Below the pieces are notes generated by a model. The model saw only the letters and a list, made by a program, of their open reading frames with translations. It was not told the origin of the DNA and did not search any database. A stretch of 16,226 bases of DNA. Source: Pseudomonadota bacterium (GTDB taxonomy: Bacteria; Pseudomonadota; Alphaproteobacteria; Rhizobiales; Devosiaceae). Position 1 is the stretch's first letter. Each line of letters starts with the position of its first letter. The stretch spans positions 1 to 16,226 of the forward strand of contig JAEYZJ010000146.1 in assembly GCA_023430705.1 (NCBI GenBank), given 5' to 3'. Below are positions 6,199 through 15,532 of the stretch, piece by piece. The position numbers and the translations under genes are program-made.

Positions 6199-7437
6199 AT
6201 GACGCGGTTCGGGATCATCGGCGCAGGCGTCGTAGGAATGGCGACGGCTCTGCAACTGCAGGCCGAGGGACACGGCGTTACCGTCTTCGACCCGCGTCTG
6301 CCCGGCACGGCCTGCTCCTACGGCAATTCCGGTGGCATCGGTATCGGCCTCGTGGCACCGATCGCCATGCCGGGCATAGGCCGGCAGGCACCAAGACTGC
6401 TCCTCGACCCGAACGAGCCGCTGTTCATCGAGCCGCGGCACCTGCTCCGCAAGGCCCCATGGTTCTGGCGGTTCTGGCAGTCCAGCAGGCCGGCCGAAGT
6501 CGAACGCATCGCCGCACAGCGGGCGGCCCTGAACCACAAGGTGCTGGAGACCCTTGAGCCGCTCCTCGTCCGCTCCGGCGCCGGTTCCCTGCTCCGGCAC
6601 CACGGCATGACCTTCCTCTTCGCCGGCCCGCGCCCCCCGGCTGGCGCCGAGGCGCGCTTCGATCTTGCCCGCCGGCACGGTATCGCCACCGAGCGACTGT
6701 CCTACGCCGAGCTCCGTGAGCGTCTGCCGGGGCTTGCACCCAGCATCGAGACCGCGGTCCATATCCCCGGCAATCGCCACTGCACCAATCCGGGGCTGCT
6801 GGTGGAGCGTTTCGCGGAGGCGGTGGCCGCGGCTGGCGGTACGCACCGGCGCGAAGCGGTTCGGGGGATCGAGCCCGGCGAGCGCCCCACGATCGTGACG
6901 GAGGCGGGCCGGCATGCGTTCGACCGCGTGGTCGTCGCGGCCGGCGTCTGGTCACGCGACCTCGCTGCATCGCTGGGCACCCGCGTCCTGCTCGAGGCGG
7001 AGCGCGGATACCACTTGATGCTGCCCAACCCCAACGTCCGCATGCTGGCCCCGACCACGCTTGCCGACCTAAACATCGTCATCACGCCGATGGACGAGGG
7101 CCTTCGCATAACCGGCATCGCCGAGTTCGCGGAGCCCGATTCCGCGCCCAGGGAGGCCCGGGCCCTGAACCTGCTGCGACAGGCAAGGCGCTACTTCCCC
7201 GCCCTCGACGGCACCGGCGCGCGCATCTGGGTCGGTCCGCGCCCGTCCACCCCAGACTCGCTTCCGATCATCGGTCGGGCGCCGGGACATCGCGATATCA
7301 TCTTCGCATTCGGGCATGGCCAGAGCGGCCTCGCCCATGCGTCCGTGACGGCCCGGCTGGTGGCGGATATCGCCGCCGAACGAACACCACTCATCGACAT
7401 CTCGGCCTTCGCGCCCGGCCGATTCAGTGGCCGATAG
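6199..7437 (+). CDS. FAD-dependent oxidoreductase, D-amino acid dehydrogenase (DadA)-like
   Basis: A 412-residue member of the DAO family (glycine/D-amino acid oxidases). GAGVVG at residues 8-13 binds the FAD ADP part, followed by an acidic end of the second strand (VTVFDP) and the DadA-like CSYGNSGGI segment where the flavin lies. The end carries GPRPSTPDSLPIIGR and the closing FGHGQSGLAHAS motif near 371-382. DadA-type enzymes deaminate D-amino acids or oxidise cyclic imino acids such as hydroxyproline and pass electrons to the respiratory chain. It starts 14 bases after the amine oxidase stop. Its neighbour, a DapA-like lyase, recalls hydroxyproline pathways, but the racemase and semialdehyde dehydrogenase of that route are not in the window. 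The true substrate is unknown. Confidence 0.83.
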   Translation: MTRFGIIGAGVVGMATALQLQAEGHGVTVFDPRLPGTACSYGNSGGIGIGLVAPIAMPGIGRQAPRLLLDPNEPLFIEPRHLLRKAPWFWRFWQSSRPAEVERIAAQRAALNHKVLETLEPLLVRSGAGSLLRHHGMTFLFAGPRPPAGAEARFDLARRHGIATERLSYAELRERLPGLAPSIETAVHIPGNRHCTNPGLLVERFAEAVAAAGGTHRREAVRGIEPGERPTIVTEAGRHAFDRVVVAAGVWSRDLAASLGTRVLLEAERGYHLMLPNPNVRMLAPTTLADLNIVITPMDEGLRITGIAEFAEPDSAPREARALNLLRQARRYFPALDGTGARIWVGPRPSTPDSLPIIGRAPGHRDIIFAFGHGQSGLAHASVTARLVADIAAERTPLIDISAFAPGRFSGR

Positions 7438-7449
7438 GGAACGGTTATT

Positions 7450-7493
7450 GCCGCTCTGCCAGTCTGAATAGTCGCCTCGCTTCCGGCAGCGGC
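7450..7493 (+). repeat. Inverted repeat between the DadA-like and DapA-like genes
   Basis: GCCGCTCTGCC (7450-7460) can pair with GGCAGCGGC (7485-7493) with bulged bases and a 24-base loop. It lies in the 79-base gap after the oxidoreductase stop. It could be a weak terminator, an attenuator or chance; there is no T-run. Confidence 0.25.
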
Positions 7494-7516
7494 CATGGAC
7501 CGGTAAGCCTCCATGC

Positions 7517-8482
7517 ATGACGACGAAAGACCAGCAGCGCTTCAACGGCATCTATGCCTCGACCATCACCCCGATCCGCGCCGACGGCGCGATTGCAGAC
7601 GACGACCTCGCCACTCACTTTCGCGACATGGCCGCGTGCGAGGGACTGAAGGGCCTGCTGGTCAACGGACATGCAGGCGAGAACGCTGCCTTGACCCGCG
7701 ACGAAGCAAAGCGTGTGCTGGAGACGGCCCGCGAGCAGGCCCCGAGGTTGCTGATCGTCGCCGGCATCAACGCCGAGAGCACTGACGCTGCCATCGAGCT
7801 GGCGACCGATGCCCGCGATGCCGGGGCCGATGCGATCATGATCTTCCCGCCCTTTTCCTGGGCCCTTGGCCTCGACCCGCGCGCCATCGTGGCGCACCAC
7901 CGCGCCATCCATGATGCCGTCGACCTACCGCTGATGCTGTTCCAGGCGTCGGTTAATTCCGGGCGCATGAATTTCGACTTCGCGCTGCTCGGTCAGCTCC
8001 TGCAACTGGAACGTGTCGTCGGGATCAAGGAAGGCAGCTGGGAAGCAGCACGCTACGAAGCAACGCGTCGCTTCACCAAGTCAGTCAGCCCCGAGGTCGC
8101 GGTCATGGCCTCTGGCGACGAGCACCTGCTCACCTGCTTCACCGTCGGCTCCGACGGTAGCCTCGTCAGCCTCGCGGCGGTGATCCCGGAGCTGATCGTG
8201 GCGCTCGAGCGAGCGGTCCGAGCAGGGGACCTGCAACTGGCTCGGAAGCTCAACGACCTGATCTATCCGCTCGCCCGGGCCATCTATGCCGACGAGCCGG
8301 GTGGGCTGGTCTCGGTCCGCCTCAAGGCCTGCCTGGTGATGCTCGGGCGGATCCAGAATGGCTGGTGCAAGGCGCCGGTGCATCCGCTCTCGGTGCCCGA
8401 ACTGCACCGCCTGGCCGACGCGCTGCGCCTCGCGGGGTTGACCCCCGATATCGCCCCAGCATCGGCCATGCTGACAGCATGA
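7517..8482 (+). CDS. Dihydrodipicolinate synthase (DapA) superfamily lyase/hydratase
   Basis: A 321-residue TIM-barrel class I aldolase-type enzyme. The Schiff-base lysine is K171 in VVGIKEGSWE. The loop that reads GTTGE in true DapA is GHAGE here (51-55), and the YNVP motif carrying the proton-relay Tyr is FQAS (142-145), so Tyr133 is replaced by Phe142 and Thr44 by His52. It is therefore unlikely to be the lysine-biosynthesis enzyme. The superfamily includes N-acetylneuraminate lyase, keto-sugar-acid dehydratases and pyrroline-hydroxycarboxylate deaminase. In this locus it probably cleaves or dehydrates a keto acid made by the upstream oxidases. The ATG at 7517 was chosen by alignment with the family; a second ATG at 7513 is in another frame. 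The ribosome binding site is weak. Confidence 0.85.
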   Translation: MTTKDQQRFNGIYASTITPIRADGAIADDDLATHFRDMAACEGLKGLLVNGHAGENAALTRDEAKRVLETAREQAPRLLIVAGINAESTDAAIELATDARDAGADAIMIFPPFSWALGLDPRAIVAHHRAIHDAVDLPLMLFQASVNSGRMNFDFALLGQLLQLERVVGIKEGSWEAARYEATRRFTKSVSPEVAVMASGDEHLLTCFTVGSDGSLVSLAAVIPELIVALERAVRAGDLQLARKLNDLIYPLARAIYADEPGGLVSVRLKACLVMLGRIQNGWCKAPVHPLSVPELHRLADALRLAGLTPDIAPASAMLTA

Positions 8483-8518
8483 CGACGCGGCCTAGCGCCC
8501 CGCGCCTGATGTACCCGC

Positions 8519-8537
8519 GGCAAGCCATTATCTTGCC
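8519..8537. promoter_or_regulatory. Inverted repeat upstream of lysR, possible operator
   Basis: GGCAAG-CCATTAT-CTTGCC, 6-base arms with an AT-richer 7-base centre, ends 30 bases before the LysR-type regulator's start codon. The location fits an autoregulatory site. It is not a strict T-N11-A LysR box, because its inner 13 bases run A to T. A second copy was not found by eye in the other gaps. Confidence 0.35.
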
Positions 8538-8567
8538 TCGCCGCGCCAGCCGGCCTACGTCGTCTCC

Positions 8568-9488
8568 ATGAACCTCAGACAGATCGAAATCCTGCGTGCA
8601 GTGATGCGGCGCCGGACCACCACCGGAGCCGCCCACGAACTGGGGATGTCCCAACCCGCTGTCAGCAACGCGATCAAGCACGCTGAATCGCAGCTGGGCT
8701 ACCTGCTCTTCGACCGGTTGAACAGCAGGCTCGTGCCGACGCGCGAGGCGGAAGTGCTGTTCCGGGAGTCGGAGACACTATTCCAGCTCTATGAGGCCTT
8801 CCGGCGCAAGACCATCGACCTCAGCAGCGGGCGAACAGGCCGCCTGTCGATCCTCGTGACGGCGGAGCTGTCGGAGTCGCTGGTCCCGCCTGTTCTGCGG
8901 ACGTTCCTTACCCATCATCCCGACGTGCAGGTGTCGATCGACGTGCTTTCGCTGGAGGGTGTGCTCGACGGTCTCGACAGCGGAGCCGGCGATATTGGCT
9001 TCGCCATGGCGGCCGCTGCCCGCCCCGGATACGATCTCGAGCCGCTCAACGAGATGGAGATCGTCTGTGCCTGCCCTGATGACCACCCCGCCGCCACCTT
9101 GCCCTTCGTCACTCCGGCCGACCTTGCCGAACAGAGGTTGATCCTCGCACCGACCTCGGGTCGCATCCACTCCATGGTGCAGGAGGCATTCAACAAGTCG
9201 TCCGTGCGGCTGATCCCCCAGATTCAGATGCGCTACATGAACATCGCCGCGCGATGCGTCCAGGGCGGTCTCGGCATCGCGCTCGTCGACGCGCTCACGG
9301 CTTCGGCCAACCGCTATGAAGGAGTAGTGTTCGTGCCGTTCCGACCGCGCATTCCGGTGCAGGTCTGGGCTCTCACACCGTCGGACAAGCCGACGCCGCG
9401 ACTGATCAAGAAATACGTGCAATATGCGAGTGAGTACCTGACGGCACTCCCCAGCGATGTTCAGCCGCGCAAATCCGAGATCGGCTGA
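8568..9488 (+). CDS. LysR-family transcriptional regulator
   Basis: A 306-residue regulator. The N-terminal winged helix-turn-helix covers about 1-60 (NLRQIEILRAVM, GAAHELGMSQPAVSNAIKHAE, LGYLLFDR), followed by a linker helix and a LysR substrate-binding domain from about residue 90 (RLSILVTAEL...LVPPVLRTF...PDVQVSID). It is in line behind the enzyme genes and faces the - strand operon, ending with a 28-base overlap of the dihydropyrimidinase gene's 3' end. It is the only regulator in the right-hand locus, so it most likely controls one or both operons in response to a pathway compound. A clear ribosome binding site is not visible before the ATG at 8568. Confidence 0.93.
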   Translation: MNLRQIEILRAVMRRRTTTGAAHELGMSQPAVSNAIKHAESQLGYLLFDRLNSRLVPTREAEVLFRESETLFQLYEAFRRKTIDLSSGRTGRLSILVTAELSESLVPPVLRTFLTHHPDVQVSIDVLSLEGVLDGLDSGAGDIGFAMAAAARPGYDLEPLNEMEIVCACPDDHPAATLPFVTPADLAEQRLILAPTSGRIHSMVQEAFNKSSVRLIPQIQMRYMNIAARCVQGGLGIALVDALTASANRYEGVVFVPFRPRIPVQVWALTPSDKPTPRLIKKYVQYASEYLTALPSDVQPRKSEIG

Positions 9489-10864
9489 CGCGCCTGGTGG
9501 GTGCCCCAGCCCCTGTCGCCGACCATCTCCCGATCCTCGACCATCACCTTGCCCCGGACGATCGTGGTGACCGGCCAACCGGTGATCTCGATGCCTTCGA
9601 ACGGCGTGTAGTCGACGCCGTCATGCAGCTCCGCATGTGTGATCGATCGCGTCAGCTCAGGATCCCAGATGGCGATATCGGCGTCGGCCCCGATCATGAT
9701 CGCGCCCTTCTGCGGATAGAGGCCGTAGATCCTGGCCGGATTGGTTGCGGTCAGCGCGACGAAGCGGTTGAGATCGATCCGGCCCTTCCTCACGCCCTCC
9801 GAGAACAGGATCGGCAGGCGGGTCTCGATGCCAGGGATGCCATTCGGAATCCAGACGTAGCCCCTGGCGCTGTCCGGCGTGAGCTTGCCGGTCTCGTCGT
9901 AGCGGTAGGGGCAGTGGTCCGACGAGAACACATCGAAGATGCCTTGTGACAGTCCATCCCAGCAGGCCTGCTGGTTGGCGGCGTCACGCGGCGGCGGGCT
10001 ACACACGTACTTGCTGCCCTCGGTGCCCTCACCGCCCATGTCGGCTTCGGTGAGCACCAGATACTGCGGGCAAGTCTCGCTCAGCACCTTCAGGCCGCGG
10101 CGCTTGGCGCGGGCAATTTCCTCGATCGTTTCACCGTTGGACACGTGTACGATCATCACCGGCACGTCGACCATCTCCGCCAGTGCGATAGCGCGGTAGG
10201 TGGCCTCGCGCTCCACGCGGATCGGGCGCGACGCGCCATGGTAGATGGCGGCCGTCTTGCCTTCGCGCGCCAGCTTCTCGTTGTGGAAACGGATGGCGTC
10301 CAGTCCCTCCGCATGTACCATCACCAGCGCGCCATGCTCGCGCGCCACCGACATGACGTTCAGGATGTCGTAGTCCGACAGCGCCAGGTCCTCGTAGGTC
10401 ATGAACACCTTGAGCGAGGAATAGCCATCCGACAGCAGCGCCGGAAGCTCCTGTCCCAGCACCTGCGGGGTGGGGTCCGAAACGATGAGGTGGAAGCTCA
10501 CGTCGGTGTAGCAGTTGCCTTCGGCCCGGGCGTGGTAGTCGGTCAGCGCCGCACGCAGGGACTGCCCGCGCTGCTGCAGGCAGAACGGCATGACCGTGGT
10601 GTTGCCCCCCCAGACGGCGGAGCGGGTGCCGGTCTCGAAATTATCGCCCATCACGATGCCCGGGGCGCCGGGCTGCTCAAGGTGGACATGCGCGTCGATG
10701 CCCCCCGGCATGACCACCTTGCCGGTCGCATCGATGGTCTTTGTCGCCGGCCCGAGGTCAGTGCCGATGGCGACGATCTTGCCGTTACGCACGGCAACGT
10801 CGGCGACATAGGTATCCGACGCGGTAACGACCGTGCCGTTGGCAATGATGAGGTCCAAGTTCAT
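9461..10864 (-). CDS. hydA: Dihydropyrimidinase / D-hydantoinase
   Basis: A 467-residue cyclic amidohydrolase that opens dihydropyrimidine, hydantoin or similar ureide/imide rings. All metal ligands of the binuclear zinc site are present: His59 and His61 in DAHVHLEQP, the carboxylated Lys151 in SSLKVFMTY, His183 in MVHAEG, His239 in MIVHVSNGE and Asp315 in SSDHCPY. The expected catalytic Tyr is Tyr156. Related allantoinases and phenylhydantoinases cannot be excluded. The frame is open further upstream, but the ATG at 10862-10864 gives the family N-terminus (MNLDLIIANGTVV) and lies 7 bases after the stop of the fused HyuA-HyuB gene, with a GAGAG just before it. It is the last gene of the - strand operon. 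Confidence 0.92.
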   Translation of the reverse strand: MNLDLIIANGTVVTASDTYVADVAVRNGKIVAIGTDLGPATKTIDATGKVVMPGGIDAHVHLEQPGAPGIVMGDNFETGTRSAVWGGNTTVMPFCLQQRGQSLRAALTDYHARAEGNCYTDVSFHLIVSDPTPQVLGQELPALLSDGYSSLKVFMTYEDLALSDYDILNVMSVAREHGALVMVHAEGLDAIRFHNEKLAREGKTAAIYHGASRPIRVEREATYRAIALAEMVDVPVMIVHVSNGETIEEIARAKRRGLKVLSETCPQYLVLTEADMGGEGTEGSKYVCSPPPRDAANQQACWDGLSQGIFDVFSSDHCPYRYDETGKLTPDSARGYVWIPNGIPGIETRLPILFSEGVRKGRIDLNRFVALTATNPARIYGLYPQKGAIMIGADADIAIWDPELTRSITHAELHDGVDYTPFEGIEITGWPVTTIVRGKVMVEDREMVGDRGWGTHQARQPISDLRG

Positions 10865-10871
10865 TGTGCTC

Positions 10872-13800
10872 TCAGTGCTTTGTGGTGGCGGGCACGACAC
10901 TCTGCCGGCCGTAGTCGTGGCGGACGTCGCGTTCGGTGACGAGGCCCTCGGCAAGGTCGGCTGCGATCAGTTCGGGCGCGCGCTCCGCAGCCGGACCGAA
11001 ACCGGAGCCGCCAGTCAGGATGGCCTCGAGCCACTCGCCGCCGCCCTTGAGCTCGACCAGTTCGCCGGTACCGCAATCACGAACCACGGTGCCGTTGGCC
11101 CCGATCACGCGCCCCGACGCGCCCTGCCCCGGTCCACCGCCGAAAAGCCCCTCGACAGGCAGTCCGACGCTCTCGGGAAACACCGAAATCATCACGGGCT
11201 GCGGGCCGTCATGGTGCTTGCGCAGCGTGATGCGCTGCGACAACCCACCGCGATTGCGACCGACGCCGCCGGTATCGGGCAGCAACGTCTTCTCGCCGAC
11301 GAGCACCGGAACACGGGCCTCGAACAGTTCCACGGAGCTGTTCGCCGCCGAGGAAGGGAAGATCAGCCCGGAGATGCCGTCGCCCTGGGACGAGCCGCCC
11401 TGGCCGCCGCCCGCGAGGAACACATCGGAATAGAACCGCCCGTTAACCTGGCCGTAGACCGTGAGCGACATCGGCAGGCCGGAGAAAGCCTGCACCTGGT
11501 CCGGCACCAGCCCGGAAAGCGCCCGGTAGACGCTCGGCCCGATATACCAGCCGGTTCGGGTCCGGATGTTCACCGACGCCGGGCGCTGCGCGTTGAGCAC
11601 AGATCCTGCCGGTGCCGTCACGCTGAACGGGCGGTAGCATCCCGCATTGCCGCGCACCGACGGCGTCAGGATACACTTCAGCGGATAGGTCGCGTGGGCT
11701 TCGGTATAGCTCATCGTGCAGTTGAGCCCACCCCGCGGCAGCTGCGGCGGCGCGCCTTCGAACGACAGCTGGATCTGGTCGCCGGTGACCTTAAGCTGCA
11801 ACGGCAGCCGATAGGGCGTACCAAGCGGATTGGCCCAGCTTTCAGCCTCTATCGTACCGTCGGGCAGCGCGCTGATGGCGGCGCGCATTGCTACCTCGGA
11901 GCGAGACTGGATGATGTGGGCGAGCGGGCCCAGGTCATCGAGACCATACTCCTCCATGAACCCCGAGAGCCGCTGCGCGCCAACCTCGTTGGCACCGATA
12001 AACGACATCAGGTCGCCGACCACCTGTTCGCCGCCACGAACGTTCTCGCGGATCAACTCGACCAGTGTGGCATTGATGGTGCCGGCTTCGACCAGCTTCA
12101 TCGGCGGGATCTGCAAACCCTCGTCGTAGATCTCGCGGGCGGTCAGGCTGTCTTTGGTGCCGCCGATATCCGAGACGTGGCCGACCGTACCCATTAGCGC
12201 GACGAGACGATCGCCTCGGAACACAGGCGTGACGATCGCCACGTCCGGCAAGTGGCCGGCACACAGCCACGGATCGTTGGTCACCAGCACGTCGCCGGGC
12301 CGCAGGGTGTCCCGGGGGAAGCGGGCCAGCAGGGCCTTCACCGCGCGCGGGAGGGTGAGGTTGAAGACGGGCATGCCGCGCTTCGAATGCGCCAGCGTCT
12401 GGCCATCAGCGTCGAGCAGCTCACAGGCGAAATCCTGCGCTTCCGACACGATCAGCGAGAAGGCGGTACGGCACACGGTCAGCCACATCTCCTCGGAGAT
12501 GGCAGCAAGACGGCTCCACATGATCTCAAGCCCGATAGGATCGGCCTCGATCTCGGCGATAGCCGCCGCGAAATCATCCGAGCGCCGCAGTTTTGTCGCC
12601 CTGGCACCGGCTACGACGATGCGCAGGTTGTGCCCGGCATCGACGCTAAGTCGGTCACCGGCATGTATGACGGTCGTCGACTCCCTCTCCTCGATGATGG
12701 CCGGACCCTCGATCTGCTGGCCGGCCGCTAGGCTGTAGCGATCATAGACCGTGGCCTCCGCCCAGCCCGATTCGGTCCAGACTCGACGCGTGCCCTTGTT
12801 GCCGCCGCCCGACGCAGCGCCCGCGGTTCCGGCGACGGTAAGCGTGGGCACCGGACCGCGGCAGGAAACGCGAAGCGACAGCACCTCCACTCCGGCGCCA
12901 TGGGGAAGGGCGGCGTACTTGGCCCGGTAGCGCTTGCTGAAGTTCTCTTCGAGCACACCCAACATGCCGGCTTCGATCAGCGACGGAAGCTCGACGTCTA
13001 GTTCGTGCATTTGCCCGACGAGCCGCATGTCGGCACGACGCTCGACGACGATGTCCGCGGCAGCAACGCCGGCCGAAACCAGATGGGCACTCGCCTCGCG
13101 CTCGAGTTCGACGAGGGCCGTCTCCAGCGCCACCGCCTCCCAGCGATCATCGAGCACCATGGGCACCGAGCGGGCCACCTCGAACGAGAGTGGAGCAGCG
13201 AGGAAGCCGAGGGCGGATGCCGCACCGGAGGCCGGCGGGATGATCACCTCGCGGGCATTGAGAATGCGCGCGACGCTCGCCGCGTGCGCGGGCCCGGCAC
13301 CACCGAAGGCCACCATGGAGAAGCCGCGCGGGTCGACGCCCTTTTCGATGGCATGCTCGCGCACCGCAGCAGCCATGTTCTCGCTCACCAGCTTGTGGAT
13401 GCCGGCAGCGACCCCCTCGATGGAAAGGTTGAGTGCCGCGCCGAGATTGCGCAGGCTTTCACGAGCCAACTCGGGCCTCAGCGCCATCTTGCCGCCAAGG
13501 AAGTAACCAGGGTCGTAGTAGCCCAGGGTCAGGTTGGCGTCGGTGACCGTCGGCTCGGATCCGCCCATGCCGTAGCAGGCCGGACCGGGCGCCGATCCTG
13601 CCGACTTCGGCCCGACACGCAGGAGCCCGACCTCGTCGATCGCCGCGATGGAGCCGCCCCCGCCGCCGATCTCGATCATGTCGACGACGGGTGAGCGGAT
13701 CGGCAGGCCCGAGCCTTTGGTAAAGCGGTGGACGCGCCCGGCCTCGAGCATCTGCGCGATGTCGGGGCGGCCACCCGTGATCAATGCACCCTTGGCCGTG

Positions 13801-14684
13801 GTGCCCCCCATGTCGAAGGCAATGAGGTCGTCGACGCCGGCGCCCTTGCCGAAGAAACCGGCGGCCAATGCCCCGCCTGCGGGACCGGACTCGAGCAGGC
13901 GGATCGGGAATTGCTTCGCGGTTTCCACCGGCACAAGGCCGCCCGCGGAATGCATCAGCCGCAGCGGGCCGGTGAAGCCTTCAGCTGCAAGCCTCGACGT
14001 CAGGTTGTCGAGGTAGCTCGCCATCAGCGGCTGCACGTAGGCATTGGCGCAGGTGGTGACGAAGCGCTGGTACTCGCGGATTTCAGCGAACACTTCAGAC
14101 GAGATCGACAGCGAGAGCTGCGGGTACTTCGCCGCGATCAGGTCGCGCGCCCGGCGCTCGTGCACAGGGTTGCGGTAGGCGTGAAGGAATCCGATGGCGA
14201 TCGATCTGACACCGGTCGCGACAAGTCGCCCTGCCATCCGCAGCACGCCTGCTTCGTCGAGCGGCACAACCACCTTGCCGTGCGCGTCGACGCGCTCCTC
14301 GACCTCGAGGCGAAGCCTGCGCGGGACCAGGGGTTCGGGAAACTTCAGGAACAGGTCGTAGATGTCGTACCGCTGCTCGGTGCCCATCTGCAGCAGGTCG
14401 CGAAATCCCGCTGTGGTGATGAAGCCAACTTCGGCGCCCTTGCGCTCGATAATCGCGTTGGTGACGAGAGTGGTGCCGTGGATGATCTCCCGAACATCGC
14501 CGAGGCCGATGCCATTCTCGCTGGTGAGCGCGCACAGCCCTTCCATTGCCGCAATGGACGCGTCATGCGGCGTCGTGAGCCGCTTGTGCAGATCGATTGT
14601 CCCCGCGATATCGTCGATCAGCACGAAATCGGTGAAGGTGCCGCCGATGTCGAAGCCGATCCGGAAGCGCTGCAAGGCGGGCAT
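10872..14684 (-). CDS. Fused hydantoinase A/B (5-oxoprolinase-like), ATP-dependent
   Basis: A 1270-residue protein joining both halves of ATP-dependent hydantoinase/5-oxoprolinase. Residues 1-695 are HyuA-like: the phosphate-binding FDIGGTFTDF (11-20), HGTT near 69-72, HSAGGL (245-250), LESGPAGG (264-271), FDMGGTTAKG (290-299), GGGGGS (340-345) and FGGAGPAHA (460-468). From about 713 (DPIGLEIMWSRL) to the end it is HyuB-like, with GHLPDVAIVTPVF and GHVSDIGGT, which carry likely metal ligands. The length is close to that of single-chain 5-oxoprolinases; many bacterial hydantoinases have two separate genes. It would open a lactam or hydantoin ring using ATP. The ATG follows AAAGGA at good spacing. 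It sits 26 bases after the DppF-like ATPase and 7 bases before the dihydropyrimidinase start. Confidence 0.92.
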   Translation of the reverse strand: MPALQRFRIGFDIGGTFTDFVLIDDIAGTIDLHKRLTTPHDASIAAMEGLCALTSENGIGLGDVREIIHGTTLVTNAIIERKGAEVGFITTAGFRDLLQMGTEQRYDIYDLFLKFPEPLVPRRLRLEVEERVDAHGKVVVPLDEAGVLRMAGRLVATGVRSIAIGFLHAYRNPVHERRARDLIAAKYPQLSLSISSEVFAEIREYQRFVTTCANAYVQPLMASYLDNLTSRLAAEGFTGPLRLMHSAGGLVPVETAKQFPIRLLESGPAGGALAAGFFGKGAGVDDLIAFDMGGTTAKGALITGGRPDIAQMLEAGRVHRFTKGSGLPIRSPVVDMIEIGGGGGSIAAIDEVGLLRVGPKSAGSAPGPACYGMGGSEPTVTDANLTLGYYDPGYFLGGKMALRPELARESLRNLGAALNLSIEGVAAGIHKLVSENMAAAVREHAIEKGVDPRGFSMVAFGGAGPAHAASVARILNAREVIIPPASGAASALGFLAAPLSFEVARSVPMVLDDRWEAVALETALVELEREASAHLVSAGVAAADIVVERRADMRLVGQMHELDVELPSLIEAGMLGVLEENFSKRYRAKYAALPHGAGVEVLSLRVSCRGPVPTLTVAGTAGAASGGGNKGTRRVWTESGWAEATVYDRYSLAAGQQIEGPAIIEERESTTVIHAGDRLSVDAGHNLRIVVAGARATKLRRSDDFAAAIAEIEADPIGLEIMWSRLAAISEEMWLTVCRTAFSLIVSEAQDFACELLDADGQTLAHSKRGMPVFNLTLPRAVKALLARFPRDTLRPGDVLVTNDPWLCAGHLPDVAIVTPVFRGDRLVALMGTVGHVSDIGGTKDSLTAREIYDEGLQIPPMKLVEAGTINATLVELIRENVRGGEQVVGDLMSFIGANEVGAQRLSGFMEEYGLDDLGPLAHIIQSRSEVAMRAAISALPDGTIEAESWANPLGTPYRLPLQLKVTGDQIQLSFEGAPPQLPRGGLNCTMSYTEAHATYPLKCILTPSVRGNAGCYRPFSVTAPAGSVLNAQRPASVNIRTRTGWYIGPSVYRALSGLVPDQVQAFSGLPMSLTVYGQVNGRFYSDVFLAGGGQGGSSQGDGISGLIFPSSAANSSVELFEARVPVLVGEKTLLPDTGGVGRNRGGLSQRITLRKHHDGPQPVMISVFPESVGLPVEGLFGGGPGQGASGRVIGANGTVVRDCGTGELVELKGGGEWLEAILTGGSGFGPAAERAPELIAADLAEGLVTERDVRHDYGRQSVVPATTKH

Positions 14685-14710
14685 GGGTCAGTCCTTTGGT
14701 AGGTCGCGCG

Positions 14711-15528
<818 letters not shown>

Positions 15529-15532
<4 letters not shown>

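Noticed and set aside
10833..12197. Long + strand open frame opposite the HyuAB gene (454 codons).
   Set aside because: Antisense shadow of a well-supported gene; the product is low-complexity, rich in Arg, Ala and His, with no domain.
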